Shown: positions 1 to 11,923 of the stretch, piece after piece | How the letters are laid out: each line of letters starts with the position of its first letter | Position numbering within the stretch: position 1 is the first letter of the stretch | Assembly: GCF_002148795.1 (NCBI RefSeq) | Contig: NZ_MPOB01000003.1 | Location: 124,001-188,000, forward strand | Length of the DNA: 64,000 nt | Source of the DNA: Oceanibaculum nanhaiense | Lineage (GTDB): Bacteria; Pseudomonadota; Alphaproteobacteria; Oceanibaculales; Oceanibaculaceae | Reading direction: 5' to 3' | The notes under the pieces: generated by a model | Databases searched by the model: none | Told to the model about the DNA's origin: nothing | What the model saw: the letters and a program-made list of their open reading frames with translations, nothing else | Program-made: the position numbers and the translations under genes

Positions 1-26
1 GACGCGTCGGTAAGAGGAGAAAACGC

Positions 27-1241
27 ATGGCGAAAATCAAGGTTAAGAATCCGATCGTCGAACTCGACGGCGACGAGATGACCCGCATCATCTGGCAGAT
101 GATCAAGGACAAGCTGATCCTGCCCTATCTCGACGTCGATCTGAAGTATTACGACCTCGGCATCGAAGCCCGGGACAAGACCGACGACCAGATCACCATC
201 GATTCCGCCAATGCGATCAAGAAGTACGGCGTGGGCGTGAAGTGCGCCACCATCACCCCGGACGAAGACCGGGTGAAGGAATTCGGCCTGAAGAAGATGT
301 GGCGGTCGCCGAACGGCACCATCCGCAACATTCTGGGCGGTACCGTGTTCCGCCAGCCGATCATCTGCCAGAACGTGCCGCGCCTGGTGCCGGGCTGGAC
401 CCAGCCCATCGTCATCGGCCGCCATGCCTTCGGCGACCAGTACCGCGCCACCGACTTCAAGGTGCCCGGCCCCGGCAAGCTGACCATGACCTTCCAGCCG
501 GCCGATGGCGGCCCGGCCCAGACCTACGACATCTATGACTTCGCATCGAGCGGCGTCGCCATGGGCATGTATAATCTGGACGATTCGATCCGCGATTTCG
601 CCCGCGCCTGCTTCAATTACGGCCTCGATCTCGGCTGGCCGGTCTATATGTCCACCAAGAACACCATCCTGAAAGCCTATGACGGCCGCTTCAAGGACCT
701 GTTCCAGGAAGTGTTCGACGCGGATTTCGCTTCGAAGTTCAAGGCCAAGGGCCTGACCTACGAGCATCGCCTGATCGACGACATGGTGGCCTGCGCCATG
801 AAGTGGTCCGGCGGCTATGTCTGGGCCTGCAAGAACTATGATGGCGACGTGCAGTCCGACACCGTGGCCCAGGGCTTCGGCTCGCTCGGCCTGATGACTT
901 CGGTGCTGATGACCGCCGACGGCAAGACCGTCGAGGCCGAGGCCGCGCACGGCACGGTGACGCGCCATTACCGCCAGCACCAGCAGGGCAAGGAAACCTC
1001 GACCAACCCGATCGCCTCGATCTTCGCCTGGACGCGTGGCCTCGCCTTCCGCGCCAAGATGGACGAGACGCCGGAAGTCGCGAAGTTCGCCGATACGCTG
1101 GAGAAGGTCTGCATCCAGACCGTCGAATCCGGCCAGATGACCAAGGATCTGGCGATCCTGATCAGCCCGGACCAGCCCTGGCTGACCACCAACCAGTTCC
1201 TCGATGCACTGGACAAGAACCTGCAGAAGGCGATGGCCTGA
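27..1241 (+). CDS. icd: NADP-dependent isocitrate dehydrogenase
   Basis: Oxidatively decarboxylates isocitrate to 2-oxoglutarate with NADP in the TCA cycle (cytosolic). The 404-residue protein is full length for the dimeric eukaryote-like class of IDH found in alphaproteobacteria. Visible family motifs are [12 protein letters not shown] near the N-terminus, the substrate loop RSPNGTIRN at about residue 95, and the dehydrogenase signature [17 protein letters not shown] at about 270. The ATG is preceded by AGAGGAG with 8-nt spacing. A strong intrinsic terminator follows 25 bp after the stop, so the gene is probably monocistronic or last in its unit. The call is seen in sequence plus family knowledge; alternatives are unlikely. 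Confidence 0.97.
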   Translation: MAKIKVKNPIVELDGDEMTRIIWQMIKDKLILPYLDVDLKYYDLGIEARDKTDDQITIDSANAIKKYGVGVKCATITPDEDRVKEFGLKKMWRSPNGTIRNILGGTVFRQPIICQNVPRLVPGWTQPIVIGRHAFGDQYRATDFKVPGPGKLTMTFQPADGGPAQTYDIYDFASSGVAMGMYNLDDSIRDFARACFNYGLDLGWPVYMSTKNTILKAYDGRFKDLFQEVFDADFASKFKAKGLTYEHRLIDDMVACAMKWSGGYVWACKNYDGDVQSDTVAQGFGSLGLMTSVLMTADGKTVEAEAAHGTVTRHYRQHQQGKETSTNPIASIFAWTRGLAFRAKMDETPEVAKFADTLEKVCIQTVESGQMTKDLAILISPDQPWLTTNQFLDALDKNLQKAMA

Positions 1242-1265
1242 GCGCCATCCCTTCTGGGAACACAG

Positions 1266-1293
1266 AAAGGGCGCCGTTCATCTGGCGCCCTTT
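1266..1293 (+). terminator. Intrinsic terminator of icd
   Basis: A perfect 10-bp stem, AAAGGGCGCC pairing with GGCGCCCTTT, with an 8-nt loop, followed by TTTTTC. It lies between icd and the convergent lytic transglycosylase gene and may act in both directions, although the T-run is on the plus strand. Confidence 0.9.
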
Positions 1294-1305
1294 TTCTTTA
1301 CAGAA

Positions 1306-2145
1306 TTAACGGGTTACGAGACTTTCCGGAACCGCCTGGAAAGTCTCCGGCGTGTGCACCACACGCTTGCGGTAGGCGGCAAGGCCACCGCTCGCCGCGG
1401 CCGCGTCGCGCTGCGCCACCTGCTGCCGGGCACCGGCGGCGATGCGCGCCGAGGCCGGAACAGCAGCCGCGGTTTCCGCCGCACCGCCACTCTTCGCCCA
1501 GACCGGCATCATGGTCGGAAGCTGCCGGCGCGCCGCCGAGCGCGCGGTTTCGGAGAAGCGAACCTCCTCTTCCACGCTGGCATAATCATTGTCGCCCACG
1601 CCCTGCCACAGCCGCAGCACCTTGGCGCGGTAGCGCTGGTTGAATTCCGGCGTGGCGGAATGGTAATAGCCGACCGCATTCTGCCAGCTGCGCCGTTCCT
1701 CCTTCAGCCGCGACAGGAAGTCGGCGGCATAGGCGACATTGGCCTCCGGCTCGAAGGCGTCTGCCAGGCCGGCGAAGGCCTTGCCATGCCAGTACAAATT
1801 CACCTGCATGCAACCGACATCGATGGATTTGATCCCGCGCCCCTGCAACCGGCGCACGGCGGCAATCGCTGCCGCCTTGGTGGGGTAATAATTGCCCTCC
1901 CCTTCCGCCGTCACGGTCCAGGGCCAGGGCACGCCCTGCTCGGCCCTGGTGTCCCAGCGGCCGGATTCGGCAAGCCCCACGGCACGCAGGAAATTTCGCG
2001 GAATCCCGCGCGCCTGCTCGGTCCGGGCAATGGCCGCGCCGCACAGGTCAGGCAGCGAGCCGGCCGTCGTGCCGATAGCGTCAGCGCGCTGCGGCAGCAG
2101 CGCGGCACCGGCGAGGAGGATCAGAGTGAGGATCGTTTTCTTCAT
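1306..2145 (-). CDS. Secreted lytic transglycosylase (SLT domain)
   Basis: A 279-residue protein with a signal peptide (MKKTILTLILLAGAALLP, cleavage probably after about residue 23). The SLT-type domain covers about residues 30-200: GLAESG near residue 60 carries the presumed catalytic Glu60, GCMQVNL is the conserved substrate-binding motif, and AVGYYHS is the late domain motif. It probably cleaves peptidoglycan glycan strands in the periplasm. The C-terminal 80 residues are Ala/Arg-rich and unassigned. It is convergent with icd. No clear ribosome binding site precedes the ATG. Enzyme class is confident; the physiological role is not visible. Confidence 0.88.
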   Translation of the reverse strand: MKKTILTLILLAGAALLPQRADAIGTTAGSLPDLCGAAIARTEQARGIPRNFLRAVGLAESGRWDTRAEQGVPWPWTVTAEGEGNYYPTKAAAIAAVRRLQGRGIKSIDVGCMQVNLYWHGKAFAGLADAFEPEANVAYAADFLSRLKEERRSWQNAVGYYHSATPEFNQRYRAKVLRLWQGVGDNDYASVEEEVRFSETARSAARRQLPTMMPVWAKSGGAAETAAAVPASARIAAGARQQVAQRDAAAASGGLAAYRKRVVHTPETFQAVPESLVTR

Positions 2146-2183
2146 GGCACAGAGACATAAGCAACCCCCGTGCCAAGGCGGGG

Positions 2184-2525
2184 TTAGTCTATTGTAACGG
2201 CTTTCTCACGCACCCACACTGTCAACTCTTCAGCCCCTATTTCTCCGGCAGCCAAAGCGACGAAATTGCTTTCACCCTCTTCATCGGTCGTTTCGATGCG
2301 ATAACCATTGGCGCGCAGAAACACCATAAGGCCTAGTGCAGCGATACGTTTGTTCCCGTCCACGAAACCATGATTCTTCGCAAGCCCATGGGCAAGAGAA
2401 GCGGCCAATGCGGCCATATCCGGCTGAGGGTCGCCGTAAGCCCAGAGCTGCATGGGCCGGGCAAGCGCGGATTCGATCAGGTTCATATCCCGGATACCGG
2501 GCGAGCCTCCATAGGCATCGATCAA
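2184..2525 (-). CDS. doc: Doc/Fic-family toxin, apparent 5' frameshift
   Basis: Death-on-curing family protein. The Fic core motif HGFVDGNKR is intact, as is the N-terminal family block GGSPGIRD followed by ESALARP. Known Doc proteins phosphorylate EF-Tu; activity here is inferred. The longest frame with a usable start opens at a TTG with no ribosome binding site. The homologous reading frame clearly continues upstream to about 2573 (EPVWLSVNDVIRLQQK), but no start codon exists in that stretch. An ATG overlapping the stop of the upstream partner gene (2576-2578) would fit, except that it is out of frame by one base. Either one base is missing (mutation or assembly error) or translation starts unusually. 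A full product would be about 131 residues, typical for Doc. Confidence 0.75.
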   Translation of the reverse strand: MIDAYGGSPGIRDMNLIESALARPMQLWAYGDPQPDMAALAASLAHGLAKNHGFVDGNKRIAALGLMVFLRANGYRIETTDEEGESNFVALAAGEIGAEELTVWVREKAVTID

Positions 2526-2574
2526 TTTTTGCTGAAGGCGAATGACATCATTGACGGAGAGCCAGACCGGCTCG

Positions 2575-2742
2575 TCATTTGGCGAGTGCCTTAAACATCT
2601 TGTCGTAACGCGTCATCGCTTCATCGGCAAAGGCGTCCAACTCCGTCGCGCTCACTTCCGGCTTTGCCGGACGAGGCGGAAGCGGCTTCACCGATGGCGC
2701 ATCGGCATCGCGGACAGGTGCTTTATGGATCGACTTGCTCAT
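2575..2742 (-). CDS. Small protein upstream of Doc, candidate antitoxin
   Basis: A 55-residue ORF beginning MSKSIHKAPVRDADAP and ending MFKALAK. The N-terminal half is Pro/Lys-rich; the C-terminal half (SATELDAFADEAMTRYDKMF) looks helical and acidic. Its stop codon overlaps the ATG expected for the downstream Doc gene, the usual antitoxin-toxin arrangement with translational coupling. It does not resemble Phd and I do not recognise the family. The antitoxin role rests on position, size and coupling only. Confidence 0.6.
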   Translation of the reverse strand: MSKSIHKAPVRDADAPSVKPLPPRPAKPEVSATELDAFADEAMTRYDKMFKALAK

Positions 2743-2780
2743 ATGCCTAATATAGCCCTCCGTCGCTGGCTGTACCAGCC

Positions 2781-3959
2781 CTAGCGCGTCAGCTCGCGGA
2801 TGCCGCGGTCGAGCCCGTCGAGGGTAAGCGGGAACATGCGCCCGCCCATCATCTGGCGCAGAGCCTGGATCGATTCGAACCACGGCCAGCGCCCCTCCGC
2901 CACCGGGTTCAGCCAGATGGCGCGCGAATAGGTCTCCAGCAGCCGGTGCATCCACACCGCGCCGGCCTCCTCGTTCCAGTGCTCGACCGAGCCGCCGGGC
3001 TGGAAAACCTCGTAGGGACTCATCGAGGCATCGCCGACGAAGATCACGCGATAATCGGCGGGGTAGGTGCGCAGCACCTCGAAGGTCGGGATCTTGTCGG
3101 TGCCGCGCCGGCTGTTGTCCTTCCACACCCGCTCGTACGGGCAATTGTGGAAGTAGAAATATTCCATGTGTTTGAATTCGGCGCGCGCGGCGGAGAACAG
3201 CTCCTCGCAGACGCGGATATGGCCATCCATCGAGCCGCCGACATCGAAGAACAGCAGCAGCTTCACCGCATTGTGCCGTTCCGGGCGCATCTTCAGGTCG
3301 AGCAGCCCGGCATTGCGCGCGGTCGAGCGGATGGTGTCGTCGAGGTCCAGCTCGGTCGGCGCCCCTTGCCGGGCAAAGCGGCGCAGCCGGCGCAGCGCTA
3401 CCTTGATGTTGCGGGTGCCGATCTCCACGCTGTCGTCGAGATTGCGGTAGGCGCGCTGGTCCCACACTTTCACCGCGCGGAAATTGCGGTTGCCTTCCTG
3501 GCCGACGCGCACGCCCTCGGGGTTATAGCCATAGGCGCCGAACGGCGAGGTACCGGCGGTGCCGATCCATTTATTGCCGCCCTGGTGACGCTTCTTCTGC
3601 TCCTCCAGCCGCTGGCGCAGCGTCTCCATCAGCTTGTCCCAGCCGCCCAGCGCCTCGATCTGGCGCTTTTCCTCCTCGGAGAGGTGCCGTTCGGCCAGCT
3701 TGCGCAGCCATTCCTCGGGAATTTCCGCGCCGAACACGCCGTCCAGCAGTTCCAGCCCTTTGAAGACATGGCCGAACACCTGGTCGAAGCGGTCGAGATG
3801 GCGTTCGTCCTTCACCATCGCGGCGCGGGAGAAATAATAGAAATTCTCGACCGAATAGCCGGGCACGCCGGCCTCGACGCCTTCCAGCAGGGTCAGATAT
3901 TCGCGCAAAGACACCGGCACGCCGGCCTGGCGCAACTCAAGGAAGAAGCTGACGAACAT
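2781..3959 (-). CDS. vWA-domain protein, CoxE-like
   Basis: A 392-residue protein of the CoxE-like von Willebrand factor A family. The C-terminal vWA domain begins at about residue 230 with LLFFDVGGSMDGH, a variant MIDAS motif (D-x-G-G-S). The N-terminal part (MFVSFFLELRQAGVPVS) is characteristic of the family. It follows the MoxR-type ATPase gene by 21 bp in the same direction. Such ATPase/vWA pairs act together in cofactor insertion or protein-complex remodelling; no client is encoded nearby, so the substrate is unknown. Family call confident, role not. Confidence 0.88.
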   Translation of the reverse strand: MFVSFFLELRQAGVPVSLREYLTLLEGVEAGVPGYSVENFYYFSRAAMVKDERHLDRFDQVFGHVFKGLELLDGVFGAEIPEEWLRKLAERHLSEEEKRQIEALGGWDKLMETLRQRLEEQKKRHQGGNKWIGTAGTSPFGAYGYNPEGVRVGQEGNRNFRAVKVWDQRAYRNLDDSVEIGTRNIKVALRRLRRFARQGAPTELDLDDTIRSTARNAGLLDLKMRPERHNAVKLLLFFDVGGSMDGHIRVCEELFSAARAEFKHMEYFYFHNCPYERVWKDNSRRGTDKIPTFEVLRTYPADYRVIFVGDASMSPYEVFQPGGSVEHWNEEAGAVWMHRLLETYSRAIWLNPVAEGRWPWFESIQALRQMMGGRMFPLTLDGLDRGIRELTR

Positions 3960-3980
3960 CCGCCTCCTCCGATCCCGCGC

Positions 3981-4841
3981 CTAGCGGCCTTCGCGGCGGG
4001 CGAGGAAGGCCAGGCGCTCGAACAGCTGCACGTCCTGCTCGTTCTTCAGCAGCGCGCCATAGAGCGGCGGAATGGCGCTTTTCGCATCCTTGGCGCGCAG
4101 TGCCTCCGGCGGGATATCCTCGACCAGCAGCAGCTTCAGCCAGTCCAGCAGTTCCGAGGTGCCGGGCTTCTTCTTCAGGCCGGGCGCGTCGCGCAGCTCG
4201 TAGAAGCTGGCCAGCGCCTCGCGCAGCAGCGCCTGCTTGATGCCGGGAAAATGCATCTCGACGATGTCGGTCATCGTCTCCGCATCGGGGAAGCGGATGT
4301 AATGGAAGAAGCAGCGGCGCAGGAAGGCGTCCGGCAGTTCCTTCTCATTGTTCGAGGTGATGATGACGATGGGCCGGCGCGCCGCCTTCACCACTTCGCC
4401 GGTCTCATAGACGAAGAATTCCATGCGGTCGAGTTCCAGCAGCAGATCGTTCGGGAACTCGATATCCGCCTTGTCGATCTCGTCGATCAGCAGCACGGTG
4501 GGGCGCTCGGCGACAAAGGCCTCCCACAGCTTGCCGCGGCGGATGTAGTTGGCGATGTCCTTCACCTTCGCGTCGCCAAGCTGGCTGTCGCGCAGCCGGC
4601 TGACCGCGTCATATTCGTACAGCCCCTGCTGCGCCTTGGTGGTCGATTTCACATGCCATTCGATGAGATCGAGGCCAAGCGAGCGCGCCACCTCATGCGC
4701 CAGTACGGTCTTGCCGGTGCCGGGCTCGCCCTTCACCAGCAGCGGCCGCTGCAGCGTAATGGCGGCATTCACCGCCAGCGTCAGATCGGCGGTCGCGACG
4801 TAGGAATCGGTGCCGCCGAAGCGCAGAGTGCCGCCATCCAT
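3981..4841 (-). CDS. MoxR-family AAA+ ATPase
   Basis: A 286-residue AAA+ ATPase. Walker A is GEPGTGKT at about residue 38, Walker B is VLLIDEIDKAD at about 115, and sensor 1 is IITSNNEKELPDAF, followed by the arginine-containing RRCFFHYIRFP. It is likely a chaperone-like remodelling ATPase working with the vWA protein encoded directly downstream. The start codon lies 2 bp after the stop of alaS, so alaS, this gene and the vWA gene probably form one transcript. Confidence 0.92.
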   Translation of the reverse strand: MDGGTLRFGGTDSYVATADLTLAVNAAITLQRPLLVKGEPGTGKTVLAHEVARSLGLDLIEWHVKSTTKAQQGLYEYDAVSRLRDSQLGDAKVKDIANYIRRGKLWEAFVAERPTVLLIDEIDKADIEFPNDLLLELDRMEFFVYETGEVVKAARRPIVIITSNNEKELPDAFLRRCFFHYIRFPDAETMTDIVEMHFPGIKQALLREALASFYELRDAPGLKKKPGTSELLDWLKLLLVEDIPPEALRAKDAKSAIPPLYGALLKNEQDVQLFERLAFLARREGR

Positions 4842-4843
4842 GA

Positions 4844-7516
<2,673 letters not shown>

Positions 7517-7805
7517 GCGTGCAATCTTCTAGGTTCATTCAGGTTTCGCGTCGGTTACGGCCCGTCCGAGCCGGCCTGCCGTTTCTCGTGCCGTATTCCC
7601 CTATATCGTGCCATCCGGCGCCGTCGTGAAGCCCTGTCGATGCAGGCCTCCTCTACGACGCACACAGACGGCGCACATGGCAAGGCGGCGCGAACGGCCC
7701 GAGCCTGCCACGAGAGGCAGGCCAAGGCATCCACGCCGCCGATCACCAGCGGGTCTTCGCTTATACGGGCCGCCGGGAACACTGTCCAGCGGCGGAAGGC
7801 CGATC
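7517..7805. other. alaS-recA intergenic region, no gene seen
   Basis: Both flanking genes are on the minus strand, so this holds the recA 3' end and the alaS promoter or leader. The only structure noted is a 7-bp hairpin, GCCTGCC/GGCAGGC at 7703-7722, which has no T-run. Open frames here have no ribosome binding site or family resemblance. Confidence 0.5.
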
Positions 7806-8885
<1,080 letters not shown>

Positions 8886-8941
8886 GGCAATGCTCCCTGT
8901 TATTTCACAGCGCGGCGCCGACTGGCAACGCAGGGATCAAT

Positions 8942-8956
8942 GTACATGATTTGTTC
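8942..8956 (-). promoter_or_regulatory. Imperfect LexA box 1 upstream of recA
   Basis: Plus strand reads GTAC-ATGATTT-GTTC, one mismatch from the alphaproteobacterial LexA operator GTTC-N7-GTTC. It lies 57-71 bp upstream of the recA start. The last 10 bases (TGATTTGTTC) are repeated exactly 30 bp further upstream. Confidence 0.5.
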
Positions 8957-8971
8957 CCATTCGCAACAGGT

Positions 8972-8986
8972 TTTCCTGATTTGTTC
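8972..8986 (-). promoter_or_regulatory. Imperfect LexA box 2 upstream of recA
   Basis: Plus strand reads TTTC-CTGATTT-GTTC, again one mismatch from GTTC-N7-GTTC. It shares TGATTTGTTC with box 1 at a 30-bp period (about three helical turns). Confidence 0.5.
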
Positions 8987-9027
8987 TCAAAGCAACGGCT
9001 CGATAACCCCACTGGCGCGGATTGCCG

Positions 9028-10704
9028 CTACCCCTCCAGCAGCTCCTTCACGCGGCCGGCCAGCTGCTTCAGGCTGAACGGCTTGGACAGGAAGGCGATG
9101 TCGGCCTGCTCCGCGATGCGCTGGCGCAGCGCATCCTCGGAATAGCCGGAAATGCACAGTACCTTGATGTGAGGCCGGTGTTCGCGCACGAGGCGGATCA
9201 GCGTCGGCCCGTCGATCCCTGGCATGACCACATCGGTGATCAGCAGGTCGATCTGCTCATCCTCGGCGGCCAGGATTTCCATCGCCGCCTCGCCGGAACG
9301 CGCCTCGATCACCTTGTAGCCCTTGTTACGCAGGGCCCGGGCGCTGAACAGCCGGACCGGATCCTCATCCTCGACCAGCATGATCGTGCCGGCCCCGGTC
9401 AGGTCGCGGTGGCGGGTCTCGGCATCCTCCCCCGGCTCCGCGCTCTGCGCCCCGTCCGCGGCATAGGCCGGCAGCAGGATCGAGAAGCAAGTGCCGTGGC
9501 CAAGCTCGCTGCTGACCAGCACATGGCCGCCGGTCTGCTTCACGATGCCATAGACGGTGGACAGGCCAAGGCCGGTGCCCGAGCCGACCGCCTTAGTGGT
9601 GAAGAAAGGTTCGAAAATGCGCGGCACCACCTCGGGCGGGATGCCGGTGCCGGTATCGGACACCTCGATCTTCACATATCGGCCGGGCAGGATCTCCTCC
9701 GTGCCGATCTGCTGCATGTGGGTGATTTCGGTATTCTCCGTGGCAATGGTGAGCGCCCCGCCCTCCGGCATGGCGTCGCGCGCATTCACGGCGAGGTTCA
9801 GGATCACCTGCTCAATCTGCCCCTGATCGACCTTCACGAGATCGAGATTGCGGCCATGGCGCATGTCGAGCCGGATATTCTCGCCCATCAGCCGGCGCAG
9901 CAGGTGCGACAGTTCCGACACCACCTCCGAGACGTCCAGCACCCGCGGCCTGAGCGTCTGCTGGCGCGAGAAGGCCAGCAGCTGGCGCACCAGATTGGCC
10001 GCCCGGTTGGCGTTCTGCTTGATCTGCATGATGTCGGCGAAGGACTGGTCGCCGGGCGAATGGCGCAGCAGCAGCAGGTCGCAGAAGCCGATCATCGCGG
10101 TCAGCAGATTGTTGAAATCATGCGCCACGCCGCCGGCAAGCTGGCCCACCGCCTGCATCTTCTGCGACTGCACGAACTGCACTTCCAGCTTCTTGCGCTG
10201 GCTGACATCGATCAGATGCAGCATCAGGCGGGGCTCTTTTCCTTCGGACCCATTCGCCAAATCCGCGCCCTGCAGAACACGCACGAAACCGGCGGCCACC
10301 AGATCGGCGTCCCGCGCCATGCGGATTTCCACCGGAAGTCCGGGCGGCGATCCGGCCAGCGCCAGTTCGACGGCCTCGGCGAGCTGGCCGGCATCCTCGG
10401 CCTGCACCAGCGCCGACAGCGCCAGACTTCCCTCGGGCGGCACGCTGTCCAGACCGGCCAGGTCGCAGAACATGCGGTTACCGGCCAGCACCCGCCCCGC
10501 GCGGTCGGCGAAGACGATGGCCAGCGGCGCATTCTCGAAGGCCTGGGCAAGCTGGTCATTGCCGATACCGCTACCAGCCCCTCCCGAACCGATAGCCGAA
10601 CCGATACCGGATTCGCCGCCGGAATCGGCGCCACGGCCAAACAGCCGGGCGATATCGCCAAACAATCCGCCGGAGGCGGTGTTATTGCCGGGTTGTTCCG
10701 CCAT
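9028..10704 (-). CDS. cckA: CckA-type hybrid histidine kinase, no membrane segment
   Basis: A 558-residue kinase-receiver protein resembling CckA, which phosphorylates CtrA via ChpT in alphaproteobacteria. Order: Gly/Ser-rich N-terminus (1-50), one PAS-like domain (about 51-168), HisKA with H195 in GGVAHDFNNLL, HATPase (N box NLAVNARDAM, G boxes SDTGTGIP and GSGTGLGLS), and a receiver (about 440-558) with phosphoacceptor D491 in LLITDVVMPG. Caulobacter CckA has two N-terminal transmembrane helices; none is visible here, so the protein looks cytosolic. It overlaps flhB by 23 bp and has its own AGGGA ribosome site inside the flhB end, so it is probably translated with the flagellar operon. A motility-specific paralogue is possible. 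Confidence 0.85.
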   Translation of the reverse strand: MAEQPGNNTASGGLFGDIARLFGRGADSGGESGIGSAIGSGGAGSGIGNDQLAQAFENAPLAIVFADRAGRVLAGNRMFCDLAGLDSVPPEGSLALSALVQAEDAGQLAEAVELALAGSPPGLPVEIRMARDADLVAAGFVRVLQGADLANGSEGKEPRLMLHLIDVSQRKKLEVQFVQSQKMQAVGQLAGGVAHDFNNLLTAMIGFCDLLLLRHSPGDQSFADIMQIKQNANRAANLVRQLLAFSRQQTLRPRVLDVSEVVSELSHLLRRLMGENIRLDMRHGRNLDLVKVDQGQIEQVILNLAVNARDAMPEGGALTIATENTEITHMQQIGTEEILPGRYVKIEVSDTGTGIPPEVVPRIFEPFFTTKAVGSGTGLGLSTVYGIVKQTGGHVLVSSELGHGTCFSILLPAYAADGAQSAEPGEDAETRHRDLTGAGTIMLVEDEDPVRLFSARALRNKGYKVIEARSGEAAMEILAAEDEQIDLLITDVVMPGIDGPTLIRLVREHRPHIKVLCISGYSEDALRQRIAEQADIAFLSKPFSLKQLAGRVKELLEG

Positions 10705-11800
10705 TTCGTCCCTGGTTCTGGTTCTGATTCTGGTTACGGCCCTGGTTCAGGCGGAAGACGTAGGAGATGATCTCGGCAATGGCCTGATACTGCTCCGGCT
10801 TGATTTCCTGATCGACCTCGACCGAGGCGTACAGCATGCGGGCAATCGGCGGATTCTCGACCACCGGCACCTTGTGCTCCTCCGCCATCTCGCGAATGCG
10901 CAGCGCCACCGCGTCAATGCCCTTGGCCACCACCATCGGCGCCTGCATGCTGTCGCGCTCATACTTGATGGCAACCGCATAATGGGTCGGGTTGGTGACC
11001 ACCACGGTGGCCTGCGGCACGGCGGACATCATGCGCTGGCGCGCGCGCTGCATGCGCAGATTGCGCAGGCGGCCCTTGATCATCGGGTCGCCTTCGGTCT
11101 GCTTGTATTCGTCGCGCACTTCCTGCTTGGTCATGCGCATCTGCTTGTTGAAGGCATAGCGCTGATAGACCAGATCGGCAAAGGCGATGACCGCCATCAC
11201 ACAGACCGCCCCGCCCAGCAGCAGGATCAGCATCCAGCGGATTTCCTCCAGCATTTCCACCGGATCCAGCTGCATGATCTCTTCCAGCCGGGCCAGTTCC
11301 GGATACATGATCAGGCCCAGCAGCGCGCCCACCAGGACAATCTTGAAGATGCCCTTCAGGAACTCGACCAGCCCCTTGGAGGAGAACATCTTCTGCAGCC
11401 CTTTTATGGGCGAGATGTTCTGCAGCTTCGGCGCAATCGCCTCGGGGGCGAACAGCACGCCATTCTGCATAAGGTTCGCGCTCACCCCCAGGAACAGGAA
11501 CAGCAGCACCGGGATGCTGAGTGCGATGGCCGTGCCGGCGACCACATAGGCGAAGACGCTGCCGACATTGGCCGCATCCAGGATCAGCTCATGCGGCTTT
11601 TCGATGAAAGGGCGGATGGAGGTGTAAATCTGCTTCGATACGAAGCCGGCGAACAGGCTGACGATCAGCAGCCCGCCAACCAGCGAGAACCAGCTCGCCA
11701 CCTCCTGCGAGACGGCAACCTGGCCCTTCTCCCGGGCGTCCGACAGTTTCTTGTCTGTCGGGTCTTCTGTTTTGGACGCTTCGTCCTGATCGTCGGACAT
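10682..11800 (-). CDS. flhB: Flagellar export switch protein FlhB
   Basis: A 372-residue export-gate protein. The N-terminal motif EDPTDKKLSDAREKGQVAVS is followed by four membrane segments (about 36-55, 83-105, 150-168, 188-212). The cytoplasmic domain carries the self-cleavage site N270-PTH in VVVTNPTHYAVAIKY, needed for the rod/hook to filament export switch. The last 18 residues are a Gln/Asn-rich repeat (RNQNQNQNQGRN). Part of flgBC-fliEQR-flhB-cckA. A separate FlhB C-domain homologue is encoded at 14453-14896. Confidence 0.96.
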   Translation of the reverse strand: MSDDQDEASKTEDPTDKKLSDAREKGQVAVSQEVASWFSLVGGLLIVSLFAGFVSKQIYTSIRPFIEKPHELILDAANVGSVFAYVVAGTAIALSIPVLLFLFLGVSANLMQNGVLFAPEAIAPKLQNISPIKGLQKMFSSKGLVEFLKGIFKIVLVGALLGLIMYPELARLEEIMQLDPVEMLEEIRWMLILLLGGAVCVMAVIAFADLVYQRYAFNKQMRMTKQEVRDEYKQTEGDPMIKGRLRNLRMQRARQRMMSAVPQATVVVTNPTHYAVAIKYERDSMQAPMVVAKGIDAVALRIREMAEEHKVPVVENPPIARMLYASVEVDQEIKPEQYQAIAEIISYVFRLNQGRNQNQNQNQGRNGGTTRQ

Positions 11801-11923
11801 GGCCTCCGCCGTCTGGATCCGGCCCCGCGCGGGGTTGATCCGTCTCCGATTCGCAAATATTGGGGCACCTGACGTGGCAAGCGCCCCCCGGACTTATCAC
11901 ATCGATCGCGGCTGCACTCTAAA

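Noticed and set aside
7703-7722. Hairpin GCCTGCC/GGCAGGC as recA terminator
   Set aside because: Only 7 bp, no T-run on either strand, and about 85 bp beyond the recA stop. Mentioned but not called a terminator.
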